A stretch of 64,000 nucleotides of DNA, taken from NCBI GenBank assembly GCA_013350335.1, contig CM023539.1, positions 19,388,448 to 19,452,447 on the forward strand, written 5' to 3'. This document shows, one piece after another, positions 11,521-21,761 of this stretch. The notes beneath the pieces are model-generated. The model made no database searches, had not been told where the DNA came from, and saw only the letters and a list, made by a program, of their open reading frames with translations. This stretch comes from Chimonanthus salicifolius (Eukaryota > Streptophyta > Magnoliopsida > Laurales > Calycanthaceae). The position numbers and the translations under genes are program-made. Numbering within the stretch: the stretch's first letter is position 1; the number at the start of each line of letters is the position of its first letter.

Positions 11521-12382
11521 TTAATTTAACTCAACTCACTTGGTAGTCAACCAAGTCAAACACGACCCATTGGGTCTCAATTGGACATTTTGACCCAATT
11601 AACAACTTTGACCCAATTGAATACATCTTACCCAATTAATCCAATTGCCACCATATCCACAATCCGTTGGGTCTTAATTGGGCAATTGACCCAATCCTTT
11701 ACCCATCTAAGGTCCATATCCATTATTTCACACTTTCCATGGCAATTTCTGTAAATATTGCTATATTAAAAATCTGGGATATTACAAACTGATCCAAATC
11801 CACCTAATTAATCCCCAATTTCCTTCTTTTGCTACCCAACCCCTACTCATTTACCCATTACACGAATTTGTGGTCCACATGCTTGGGAGGAGGAAGAAAT
11901 TAGCAAAGGAGCAGAACTCAGCAAGGATTTCAAAAAAGGAAACTTGGAAATTAGCATGGAATCAGTGGCGGAATTTGTGGTTTGACTTTACAGATAGATT
12001 GATGTAGCAAAAGACATCGGATTTTGATTAAATTGAATTTTCAGGAAATCCTATTCAGTTACCTTTCCAACGAGCCCAACTTTGCGAAATTCTGAGTTAC
12101 GTAGCTCGAGTTATGACTGATTTAGTGGACATGTGTCAAGTGATAGCGTGAAACATTGGGGAAAGTCGGCCATAGTTGGCCATGTATTTTTGGCAAGTGT
12201 TAATTTGTATGGTTGAGATATACATGTAAATAAGTAGCTGCGTCCAAGGGCTATGAGGATGTTTAGTTTTGTAGTTTTTCCTAGACTAGTTTATGTATAA
12301 ATAGAGGAATAAGGTCATTGTACAAAACACACAAGAATTCAAAAAATAAGAAAAGATCTTAGTAGCCTTGTGCAAAATTGCT

Positions 12383-12752
12383 TGTAACAACCCGTCCCGC
12401 TTTGCTTTGGCGAGTCAAACTACTGTTGCTTCCAAAAGGCCTTGTGCTAGAAGGAGGAAAGCTACCGCTCCACATTATAGACCCCCTCTGGGGCGGGGTA
12501 TTACAATCTACCCCCCTTAAAGCCAGACCCGTCCCCGGCTCTGCACGCAGGCAGAGAGTTTAACCATTCTGTGATATCATTTGTAATGATCCGTCTTGCT
12601 AGCACAATATTTTATGCTTTGGGCCTACACACACAAGCCCGTACGGCTTTGCTTTGGCGAGCCAATCCACTGTTGCTTCCAAAAGGCCTTGTGCTTGAAG
12701 GAGGAAGGCTACTGCTCCACATTATAGACCCCCTCTGGGGCGGGGTATTACA
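12383..12752 (-). mobile_element. Complete TRIM-type miniature LTR element with TSD TTGCT
   Basis: Two direct terminal repeats, 12383-12505 (123 bp) and 12582-12752 (171 bp), both end GGGGCGGGGTATTACA. They differ mainly by a roughly 48-base deletion in the first. The 76-base internal segment contains, read on minus, a primer-site relic TGATATCACAGAA next to the 12582 LTR and a polypurine tract CTTTAAGGGGGGTAGAT next to the 12505 end. The identical 5-mer TTGCT flanks both sides (12378-12382 and 12753-12757). This is a textbook TRIM layout with no coding capacity. Confidence 0.9.
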
Positions 12753-12908
12753 TTGCTCCTTTATCTTCTAGTTCAAATTGTGTTCTAGTTTGAGTTTGGA
12801 TTTTAGTCTTGTACTTTGCCTTGAGTATTGAAGATCTTAATTCAAGTAAGAGTCTCACAAATTCGGCCATCTTTTGGAGAATTTGTTTTATCGCTGATTG
12901 AATTCCAA

Positions 12909-13259
12909 GAATTTTTTTTGAGAGGTAACAAAGAAGAAATATTATTAAAGAAAAAAGAATAGTACAATAAAAAGGTCTAAAAGATATAGACCAAAAAGAT
13001 GAACAAGCGACGATAAAAAACAAAAACAATAACTCCTCCAAGAGAACAAGGACAAAACAATAACAACTCCAAGAGAACAAGGAGGTTCTTCATGTACAAT
13101 CCTAAGAACCCTTTTCTTCAAATGTAGAAAACACCTAGAACATTTTCCTTTACACATTTTTGGCAAAGTAGTCCGCTACCCCATTTGCTGCACACCTCAT
13201 GTGAACAAAGGAAACCTCAAGGCCCCTAATTAGTGCCCTGATCTCCCTAACTGTAGTAA
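12909..13259 (-). mobile_element. 5'-truncated LINE end, minus strand
   Basis: The poly-A tail appears on + as T8 at 12912-12919. Next comes a 3' UTR of A/T-rich sequence, then the C-terminal RNase H motifs read on minus: LITTVREIRAL, GLEVSFVHMRCAANGVADYFAKNV, around 13150-13259. Only the last third of the RNase H domain remains. Upstream (rightwards) the sequence passes directly into an LTR. No clear target duplication was found. Confidence 0.65.
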
Positions 13260-14348
13260 TCAATCTTATTTTTCCTAAAATTTTCAATTGTATATGAAAT
13301 TCAACTAATACAAGGTATTTATAGATAAAAATATGCAAAAAGACTAAATTAACCTTGCTTATCTAAGAAACTCCTAAAATAAGCAACCTACTTAAAATAG
13401 AATGTAGTCTAATTTTGACCATTCTATCTCAACCCTACTTCATGCCATGTGGCTTATTGAATGACTAAGATTGAATCCTAAAGAAGCAAACATAAAAATA
13501 GAAATCCTAAAAATATGGAGTTGCCCATGTGTAGAGAGTCCACTTGCAAAATTCTTCCACCTCCTTTCTATTATCAGATTTGAAAGTTGGGTCCACTTAC
13601 ATCTCGATTTTGACCTAGTAAATGTCCGAATCACGAAAATTTCATGAAATACAAAGTTGTAGCCCTTGAAGTTTTTTTTCCAAACCAAAAGGAATCAAGT
13701 CATTCGGACATCAGAGTGAAAAGTTATGGTGAAAATACTAACACACGGGGTAACTCAACTGGTAACATTCTGCCTCAGGAAGCGGGATGGTGGGAGTTCG
13801 AGTTCCCGTGGCGTAACTCCGCAGCTATCTTGTGGGGTTGTGGGCCGTCACTCAAAGGGGGGTTTAATTGGGTTGCGCTCGAGGTTCCCCTATCATTAAA
13901 AAAAAAAAAAACAATACTAAGACAGTGTCAAAACCTTCCTTCCAAAGTTCCTTCCAATTTCGTTTTTCAGTAATTATCTTCTCTAGTTTGGGATTCCAAA
14001 TGAAATTATCTTGCTAAATTCTCCCAAATTCTTCCTCCATTCTCTTTATAGAATTCATTCTGGTTCATACACTTAGTTACCCTGTGAGAGACTATAGAAG
14101 ATGGGCTTTGAGGAGTGGGCTTGAATATGGATCAGGCCTGTCTAAGGTATGGGCTTGGACTTATAGGCTGATCTGGCGCACTCAGGTTCACTGGGCCTCT
14201 ACTAATAAAATTGATGGATATATTAGACGGAGTCCAGTTGTATGTTCTTCAATCAAAATGGTCCATGTAAGGCATGGGAATATGCTCCGCTAGATCAAGG
14301 TCCACTGAAGATGAGTCCGAATGTGAATCATCTATCTGATGGCCTCCA
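13260..14348 (-). mobile_element. LTR of a Ty3 element, minus strand, carrying a SINE
   Basis: Several hundred bases are the reverse complement of 20990-21580, including a shared TATA block (TATTTATAGA, about 13316). The right boundary is set by a reversed polypurine tract and pol tail: on minus, CTCGAGGACGAGTTTCTTCC then GGAGGGGGAGAAT, then TGGAGGCC starts the LTR. It is therefore the 3' LTR of a minus-strand element. A SINE at 13742-13912 is nested in it. Confidence 0.6.
13742..13912 (+). mobile_element. tRNA-derived SINE with TSD AATACTAA
   Basis: It has an A-box-like GGTAACTCAACTGG, a B box GAGTTCGAGTTCCC and an A14 tail ending at 13911. The 8-bp direct repeat AATACTAA lies at 13734-13741 and 13913-13920. 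Removing it rejoins the LTR sequence shared with 21.1 kb, confirming the insertion boundaries. Length is 171 bp. The promoter boxes would drive RNA polymerase III transcription. Confidence 0.85.
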
Positions 14349-16710
14349 TTATTCTCCCCCTCCTGGAAGAAACTCGTCCTCGAGTTTAATATCTGAAGTA
14401 TGACACTGCACAATCTTCTTTTGTGATGTGGAGTTGAGACTGACTGTCAAGGAGTCCACCAAGGATACTGGCAAGTGGAAGGAGTCTACCAACGGCTTGG
14501 GTAATATAGACCCGCATCACTCCCTCATGACAAAAGTTGGAGGTGCTGCAACTGCAATCTTCTGAGGAGTCATCCACCTGATGTAGTGCAAGGCCTGGAT
14601 GATGGTTGTTGTCATTGGTGGGGTCGCGTGTCTGGAATCCACATAACTTAATATGTTGCTCCTACGATCATTAGCTCACTACTGCTCCAATGCCTGCATG
14701 TGTGCAAAATATTATAGTTCATAACAAACTGCCTGGAGAAACTTGCACTGTAGATAGATCCACCTAAGTACCATCTGCAGAGAGAAAATAATCCAAGAGT
14801 CTACACTGTTAGTGCAATAGTGTACTCCTGATGTTTAGAATAATATCACAGTTATGTGCAATGTGGTGCCAGCCCGGTGGCATTCAAGACGCTCTCATCC
14901 CTGTGACGATGTCGCATAGTCAGCCCGGTGACTAATGCCGTCACACCTGCGATCCGTTGTCAACATAAATGAATTTTTGCATCAACAATTGCATGAAGGT
15001 GGTGCAAATGCTCTGTCATACTCTCCCTCTCCCGGAGAAAAACTCGTGTTTGAGTTCAGCTACCGCCTGTTATCACCTTGCACTAGGTCCACAGTAAGTC
15101 CCCTGAAGGTTTAGACTTGACGTGATGTCTTGTGTCTTAGAAAACTGCATGTGAAGGTTGCGGAGCCTCTTTGACGACGATCCTGGGGTGACCCTAAAAA
15201 TGAGGACTTAGGCTCATAGATTGCTGTACATTATTGGGTTGGTGCTATGGAGATATCCCTTACATGAAAGACAAAGAAATACACCAACACATGAAAATGG
15301 AAATTACATTTCCACCCAATCAAAACAACACCAAATACCCCTAGAAGACACTGGCAGGATGAGCTTCATGTGGTATTGTTCTCTCTGGTGTGGTGACGAC
15401 GATGCTCACGATCTGCATGTCCACGTTCGTCATTACTGCTATCAGATTCAAATCAGCACGATGGGAAGCATTCGACCATCTGACGGATGAAGATGATCGC
15501 CGATGATCATGGATAGATTGCTGCAAGGAATCATGTAGTGTAGTCACCTGATGCATCTACTGTGCCAATGTCGCAACTTTCTCCCATAGGTCAACCATCT
15601 CTGACTGTCTCTCGTCCTGATGCATCTTGTTGGACTGGCCCAGCTAAGTGTTATCAGGAGCGACGTCGTCATTCTTGCCCATCTTATGCCTAGTATTATA
15701 ACTGTGTTTCATAGAAATCCAAGACAAGCAAGAGAGTCTGAAACTTGGAAAACGCGTGTTGCGGACACAAGTAATATCCAATAATAATCACACAACTAAC
15801 CATCAATCATTAAAATTTGTAAGAAGAATCTCAAGAATACAGTTACCCGAAACTTCAATTGGCCAACAAGCATTTTGTTGTATGAAAATTCTGCACGTTT
15901 GACAGTATAAATTTCAGAACTGGAGTTTCTGATGTGATAAAATCACGAAATTTAAACTGAAGGTAGCCAACTAATATATACACGAGCTATAAAAATTTCA
16001 GACTGATTTGAGTCCGAATGATATCTCAAATAATTACTGCAACTTAGTAGAAAATCAACAACTGAAAACCTTGTTTCTGCTCAGTCCTTTTCTGATTGCT
16101 ATGACGAAAAAATTCATAACTGGAGCTACAGAACTCGGTTTGGAGAGATCTTTATATTTCTGGAAAGTAGAGAAGAAGATCTAGCTGTCCCCCAAATTTG
16201 AGATTTTTTCAGTTTGATTTGATCGCACAAATAACGACTGTAACAGAGACCAAAAATAATTCTGCAGTCTGTTCTGCAGTTTTGATAGCAGTCCACTACA
16301 ACAACAATATCTCAATGTAGAAAGATTGGAATGATGCAAAATAATATATCACGATAAACCTCACGAAAAGATCTAACCACAGTAAAAATTTGAGAATTTT
16401 AGCACCTGGTTTGGTAGATATTTCTGGAATCCTCACAGAGACCTATCTGCTGTAATTTTTTCAGATTTTTTTTTCTCTCTGCCGTCTATTCTAACTTAAT
16501 ACACCAGCTCATAGAAGTAATGTCCGGATGAAATTCAAAATCGCGAGATTTTTTTTTACCCACAATACTTCAATATCTTACTTCAGAGAAGTGTGTGAAT
16601 GAAGTTAACTCCGCAAACAAAATCGATTTTCCCAAGAATCTTGTGTCGATTGCAATTAGAAGCAATCCAAAGCTCAAATGACCAACTGATGCAGTTGGTC
16701 AACTTTCAAA
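14349..16710 (-). mobile_element. Internal, mostly noncoding region of minus-strand Ty3 element(s)
   Basis: It is bounded by a reversed polypurine tract at 14349-14376 and a reversed primer site at 16711-16727. A second reversed polypurine/pol-tail signal (CTCTCCCTCTCCCGGAGAAAAACTCG, about 15021-15046) suggests two related elements joined or a partial duplication. Apart from a decayed gag start near 15.5 kb I see no domains. The body of pol has been lost, so it is a large deletion derivative. Confidence 0.5.
15341..15682 (-). pseudogene. Decayed N-terminal gag of a Ty3 element
   Basis: Reading minus from an ATG at 15682 gives MGKNDDVAPDNT then a stop, followed in frame by QSEMVDLWEKVATLAQ (another stop) and LHDSLQQSIHDHRRSSSSVRW. 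The position just inside the primer site and the hydrophilic, Gln- and Arg/Ser-rich composition fit the start of gag. No conserved Retrotrans_gag core remains. The alternative is a chance frame. Confidence 0.4.
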
Positions 16711-16727
16711 CCGGGCTCTGATACCAA
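16711..16727 (-). other. Primer binding site (initiator tRNA-Met), minus strand
   Basis: The + sequence CCGGGCTCTGATACCAA is the reverse complement of TTGGTATCAGAGCCCGG, an excellent match to the 3' end complement of plant tRNAiMet. It lies 4 bases from the TG of the LTR at 16732. Confidence 0.85.
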
Positions 16728-16731
16728 GGAA

Positions 16732-16948
16732 TGTAGGCCTAGGGTCGAATTTGTGAGAATTTGCCAGTAGGCTTCAATTTCAAAGTATGGTCTCTGAAAG
16801 ACCCAACATAGCAGATTACGATTCATAAAAGGATTCTGTCTTGGCAATGATTTGTTCAAACAATACCCTAACCGATTGAACGAGTTTCCCAGAAATTCAA
16901 TTTAGTCTATGGATCGTAAAAATAGAAATGCTAAAAATATGGAGTTGC
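16732..16948 (-). mobile_element. 5' LTR fragment of the minus-strand Ty3 element
   Basis: It begins TGTAGGCCTAGGG next to the primer site. Its last 36 bases resemble 13490-13530 (AAAAATATGGAGTTGC). It is broken at 16949 by a Copia-type LTR. Confidence 0.5.
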
Positions 16949-17140
16949 TGTGAAATAAATTGGTGTTTTTCTCAATCAAGGAGAGACCTCGGAGATTTTG
17001 TTTATAGAGAAAGGGAAATACAAATAAAGCAGGTGAATCAAATAAAAAGAAAAAATCCTAAAGTGGAAAATACATCTTTAGTAAATGCTAACTAAGCAAA
17101 TAATCTAAATAAATCTAAATTATCTAGATAGATTCTAACA
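16949..17140 (-). mobile_element. Short Copia-type LTR, minus strand
   Basis: On minus it reads TGTTAGAATCTATC ... CACCAATTTATTTCACA (192 bp). It is preceded by a polypurine tract, TTGCAGGGGTA (complement of 17141-17151), so it is a 3' LTR. A Copia-like leader continues to about 17332, with no recognisable coding. Confidence 0.6.
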
Positions 17141-17332
17141 TACCCCTGCAAGCTAAAGCGAGTATGAAATAACGCAAATCTTGAAAAGAAATCTGAGTCT
17201 GCGTAATTGGCTCATTGACTGGCCATAGAAGATGAGATGAAGAAGCAACACACTGATTGACTGCTAACTGGCACGCAACAAATATTGATGGCGGCCTGAA
17301 AAAAAAGGTTGGCACGTGTTAGTATCTCGGCT
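17141..17332 (-). mobile_element. Residual internal sequence of the minus-strand Copia element
   Basis: Begins with the reversed polypurine tract. No conserved domain is visible before the break to the next repeat at 17333. Confidence 0.35.
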
Positions 17333-18063
17333 TGCCGAGTCCCTATGTTTGTCAATTTCATGACTCAAGAAAAAGCACTTGCTAGAAGCTTTAGGACTCA
17401 AAGTGATCAAGAAAGAAAATCAACTCCACCAGGCTCAAAGCTCATCGTGTATGGCAATCACAAAAGGTTTGTTAGCCATAGATGACTTTAGGTGGTACCC
17501 ACACCTTAGGAGGACTATCTCTAGACTTAGTTGAACAAATGGTAAAACCATAAGAAGACTAAGAGAGGAAGCTGGACAGTGAACTGGAAGTGAACTGGCA
17601 GTGAACTTGGAAATATGAATTATGTTCACTGTCAGCTCGACCAGTCGTTCTCACCGACCCTTCAGTGGAGACAAGATCGACCCATCGTAGGTCAAAGACT
17701 GGTCGGCGAGATTGACAAAGGTTTTGGATCATAGAACTGTCATTCTAAGAACGCCTCTGATCGAGAGTCTCGTATGCACCGACCTCTCGGTAAAAGGCTG
17801 AAACGACCCCTCATGGTCAACGACTCGTGGATGATAACTTATGAGTTCTGGAACTTAGAACTCAGATGGACTCTCGAGAAAACAAACATCTCGGTAATTC
17901 AAGACCGATCGAGAGTAACAGGACCGACCCTTCGATAAAAGGCGACAGGTCGTTCTGGGCAAGACAAGTTTCTGGACATGAAACTCTGTCTGCGTAGTGT
18001 TGCCCCAGATCGAGACCCTCGTATGGACCGACCTTTCGGTGCCATGATTGTCAACCCATCGGT
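17333..18063. repeat. Repeat copy A, related to 24773-25254
   Basis: From CGGCTTGCCGAGTCCCTATG onward about 480 bases match 24773-25254 in the same orientation with many small differences. Copy A extends about 230 bases further. It carries repeated words such as CCGACCCYTCGGT and ACCAGTCGTTCTCACCGA, another dyad-rich noncoding region. Both copies are preceded by GTGTTAG. The family is unknown, probably an LTR fragment. Confidence 0.7.
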
Positions 18064-19302
18064 TGTAATAACCCAACCCTTTATTAGAAAAATGACAAAA
18101 TTTTAGGACCTTTAACTCGGCTTTGTGACCGATTAACATGATAGGGTACGGAGAGAACTTCCCAAAAAGGTGTTATACGACCCAATCGGAGCTCGTTTGC
18201 TCAGTGACTTAGCCCGATGAAGATCAGAGGGTATTTTAGACATTTCACAAATATCTTTTGTTTTATATAAAAATCATGAATAGCGTCTTGAAAACTTCTT
18301 GAGTGTGAAAGACCACTCTTCTGATATATTCAGACCTAAAATTTCACATACTCTATGTATTTGAGTACTCTTTTCGGCAGTATTTCCGAAATTTTCAGAT
18401 GTTTACCCGAAGCATGATACTTAGACATGATTTATCTAAATAACCCCAGTTTGACAAATACCCCGTATTCCGAAAATTAGTAAACTTGGATCATAGTCAA
18501 GATATGTTTTAAGTAAACTTTTGGTAATTTTAGAAAATTGATTTGAAAGTTTGAAACTCTAGAAAATGAGTTTTAAAATTTAGAAAAACTTAGACCACCG
18601 ATTTTAGGTGAAACATTATTTTTGTAAAAATAGAAGATTTTTTGTTGATAAAATGAAAATCTGATTTTACCACCCTAGCTAAAACCCGCGTCCTCAACGC
18701 GATAGCAGTGTCAGATTTTATCAAATCGTCCACTAAGGATACCCAGTTTTAAGTGCCTGGGAAGAGGAAGATAAGTTAAACTTTTTAACCAAATTTTGGA
18801 AAATAAAAAAATGCTAAAGTAAATCCTTCCGACACTCGCCGACACCACCGACAGAAATTAACGGATGAAAATCACTTGAACAGTGATTTTCGAAAGCTAT
18901 AAATATTGGCTTTCGTTTTCAGAAAAATTTACCAATTCATAGAGTTTTCATTTCATTTCAAAACTTATCAGGCAGCCCTTTTGTAGTGGATTTTTAGCTA
19001 TCGTTTGTAAGTATTTATTTGAATTTGCTTTTGTCATTTTGTATATAAACTTTAGTAGAATCTTTGTCCAAGTTTTGGTAGAAGAATACCTTGTAGATTT
19101 TCCATGGGAAACTAGAGAAAAACCCTTGCTCAATAACGACGGACTGCTCAAAACCCAGTGGACATATCGAGTTTTACGATGTATCGACCTTGTCTAGCCG
19201 ATATATGTCCAAAGTCGATATGTATGCAAAAAAAAAAAAAAAATTGACATATCGAGTTTTTACGATGTATCGACTTTGTCTAGCCGATATATGTTCAAAA
19301 TT

Positions 19303-19335
<33 letters not shown>

Positions 19336-19615
19336 AGAGCAGAAACTGACCAAACTGTCAAGCAGAAAAGGTATACATCGCCATTTTACGGTACATACAG
19401 AAATGGTACACATCACCATTGCACGATGTATCGAGAAAATATACATATCGACAGAGTCGATATGTCGAGTTTTAACAGACAGATTTGGATATAGTTTTCA
19501 TGAAAATTGTTAGGTTATTTAAACCTCTTTTAAATATATAAATTATTTATACTGTTTTAAATGTTTTAAACAGATTATTGAAAAACACTCGCCAACCGAA
19601 GGTGAGGAGATTCTG
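18064..19615 (+). mobile_element. Ty3-type LTR beginning TGTAATAACCC
   Basis: The TG start and layout resemble the 3' LTR at 58085 (TGTAAGGACCC). Both carry the block CCCAGTGGACATATCGA followed by ACGATGTRTC. A TATA box (TATAAATA) is at 18898-18905. The 3' end is not certain; GCCACACTAAC near 19615 is a guess. Inside are an 85-base duplication (19161 and 19246, GACATATCGAGTTTT...CGATGTATCGAC), an A16 run and an (AT)n tract at 19303-19333. Confidence 0.5.
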
Positions 19616-19822
19616 CCACACTAACTATGTTGACTTTTCAAAATAAAGCGATTTTGGACAATTTTCTCCAGAAATGGGTCCTACTGGTCAACTATGTCCT
19701 GAAGTGGGTCCCACAACACTTGATGTCTTCAATATAGTAGACTTGCAACCATATTTCGGTGAGGCATTGCAACTGACAGAAGTTGAAGAAAACTCGTGGT
19801 CGAATTTTCCCAGGAGGTAGAA
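19616..19822 (+). mobile_element. 3' end of a Ty3 internal region with polypurine tract
   Basis: It contains one unit of the 31-bp repeat family (GAAGTGGGTCCCACAACACTT) and then GAAGAAAACTCGTGGTCGAA followed by TTTTCCCAGGAGG. This looks like the end of pol plus a polypurine tract just before the LTR-like segment at 19823. Confidence 0.4.
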
Positions 19823-20030
19823 GATGATGACATCGGGACCAGTTCACACTCTAGTTCACCATTGGACGGGGCAGATGAGGTTGCCCTTGCTTTCTACAAG
19901 AAGTTCGAGCAAGCCGGGACAAGAGGTGGCTGTCCAAATTGAGCCAAGCTGAAGCCATCCATTGCTGGTCTGCACGCCTACTAGTGGTGACATGTTATCT
20001 AGCCACTTGGCGTGTTTCCATTGGAGCTTG
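19823..20030 (+). mobile_element. LTR start segment homologous to 7021-7225
   Basis: Over about 205 bases it matches 7021 onward (GGGACCAGTTCACACTCTAG, GAGCAAGCCNGGACAAGAGG). Homology stops sharply at GTGTTTCCATTGGAG. A frame of about 40 codons ending at the same TGA is open in both copies, but substitutions are not clearly conservative. Confidence 0.6.
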
Positions 20031-20989
20031 ATCTTGACATTGAGCTTAGGAGCATTTTGAAATTTGTCATATAATTTTACATCATCGAAAGCATTAATAC
20101 CATAGGCCAATGCTTTGTTATCATCAAAATTACTCTTATACCCTTGGGTAGAATCCCTTAGGCTAACTGGAAAGGCTGTGCACCTTCTACCCGCAGTGAA
20201 GGCCATTTAGGACATTGTGTGTTATTCATGGCCGCTATAGTGAAAATCAATCTAAGAACAGCCAATAAAGTTGCAAGGTCTAGGACACTTAAGCCTCCTA
20301 AAACTGAAGCTTGCAAACTCAACATGAGATCATGGGGACTCCAGATGCAAAGCTATGAGTGAATGCTCACTTGGTTGCGTAGCTTTCTAAGTCCAAAATC
20401 TCACGACAACAATAGTATCTTCGATGCTTGTAAAATTTCTTGAAAATCCAAGTGGTGTCTCTTACCCTATGGAATGACAAAGCTCATGTCTTTCATGTGT
20501 CACATGTCCAAGTTGTGGAAATACACCTTATTGGGACCTGCAATTGTCCATTGATAATAACCAATGTTTTCAAAACCTGATCGGACCACGGTCGAACCGT
20601 GGCCAAAGATGCACGGTTTGGGTGAATTATGAAACTATCCTAAAGAAAAACCCCTAAAAACCCGTTCTGGCCCGAGGTTCGATTGGGTTATTCAAATCAA
20701 ACTGTGACTCGCGAACCACAGTCGAAAATTAGGGAAGAAGAAAGAAATTTAAAAAAAGAAAAATGAAATCTTGGCATTCTCACCTACTACTTCTCTGTTG
20801 AATGATTAGAGGAAGTGGCTTTGCTTCTCCATCTGTGCGGCCAATATTCGGAGACTCAGAATGGCTCCTCTTCTCAACCCTGAACTCGATCATACCGGAA
20901 GAAAAGAAAAAGAGAGAACAAGGGCCAGTACGAATTAGGCCCAAATATTCCAGACATGCCTGTAAGTCCAATTCCATGCATTAAACAGG
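20031..20989. other. Unclassified; possible truncated MITE near 20560
   Basis: The minus-strand frame 19856-20206 (MAFTAGRRCTAFPVSL...) matches nothing I recognise and overlaps the repeat. From about 20560 the words TTTTCAAAACCTGATCGGACC and CACGGTCGAACCGTGG resemble dispersed plant MITEs, but a matching right end was not found. Confidence 0.25.
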
Positions 20990-21690
20990 CCAGACTTATA
21001 GCCAAGTCCACTCCATAAAGCCCAATTCCTAAAGCCTTTCCTATAGTGACACTTGGCACAAATTTAGTCATGCTAACTCCAAAACGAATTTGGAAGGAAG
21101 GTTTTGACAGTCTCAATATTTTGCCCATAACTTTTCACTCCGATGTCTGAATGATTTAATTCTTTTTTGGATTAGAAAGAAGACTTCAAGGGCTACAACT
21201 TTGTATTTCATGAAATTTTCATAATTCAGACATTTTTAATAGGTCAAAAGCGAGATGCAAGTGGATCCAAGTTTCAAATCCGAGAATAGAAAGGAGGTGG
21301 ACGAATTTACCATGTGGATTCCCTCCACATGGCCACTTGTTCTCCTAGTTGCTTTCTTAGTCTCTTTGTTATTTTTATGTTTTCACCTTAGCCTTTGATA
21401 CATTTGGATTACATGTGTTAGGTTGGGATAGAATGATCAAAATTAGACTATCTTAAGTAGTTGCTTATTTTAGGAGTTTCTTAGATAGAGAAGGCTAATT
21501 TGTTCAGTTTGCATATTTTTCTCTATAAATATTTACCTCGTAGTAGTTGAATTTTATACACAAGTGAATAAAATTATTTTGAGAAAATACTCTTGGAGTT
21601 GTGTGGATTCACGTCGGGCTTCGGCCCTTGGCGAAAGCCTGGTCCTTGGACTGGGACCAATCTATCTTGCAAGTAAGTACTAGTTTAATT
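20990..21690 (+). mobile_element. LTR of a Ty3 element, plus strand
   Basis: It is the inverted counterpart of 13260-14348. A TATA box TATAAATA lies at 21524-21531, about 60 bases upstream of a leader. It is followed within 75 bases by a pol fragment, so gag, protease and the primer site were deleted. The 3' boundary is approximate (about CTATCTTGCAAG). Confidence 0.5.
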
Positions 21691-21761
21691 TCTGATTTCA
21701 ATTAGTTTTTTGGCTTTTCATAGATTAGGTACATGCTTAATTCGAATTCACCTTATTCTCT

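Larger units (their letters stand above)
8471..11786 (-). mobile_element. Giant solo LTR (3.3 kb), Ty3/Tekay-type family
   Basis: Written on + it starts TGTAACACCCCGCTC and ends GGGATATTACA, i.e. TG...CA termini in reverse orientation. Orientation comes from the chromodomain element at 53.7 kb, whose primer site follows the reverse complement of this kind of start. There is no internal region, PBS or polypurine tract, so it is a solo LTR. The flanking 5-mers ACATG and AACTG are similar but not identical, so the target duplication is unproven. Inside are a 78-bp tandem array, eight FRGAA-type hairpins (listed separately as the TTCGGCCAT cluster) and a degenerate tandem region. Confidence 0.75.
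7021..12908 (+). mobile_element. LTR-like sequence carrying three nested insertions
   Basis: The block begins with a segment homologous to 19823-20030 (GGGACCAGTTCACACTCTAG and onward). Its other copy lies directly after a polypurine-like TTTTCCCAGGAGG, so this looks like the 5' end of an LTR. With the nested elements removed (7320-7817, 8471-11786, 12383-12752) about 1.7 kb remains. It includes a TATA box (TATAAATA, 12296-12303) followed by a short leader. Open frames at 7838-8339 are repetitive (SNLNL repeats) and are not called. The right boundary is cut by a LINE at 12909. Exact termini are uncertain. Confidence 0.4.

Noticed and set aside
8466..11791. Perfect TSD for the solo LTR at 8471
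   Set aside because: The flanks ACATG and AACTG differ at two positions; I do not claim a duplication.
19856..20206. 116-codon minus frame
   Set aside because: Half of it overlaps the LTR segment shared with 7021. No family recognised, and the frame is not open in the homologous copy in this orientation.
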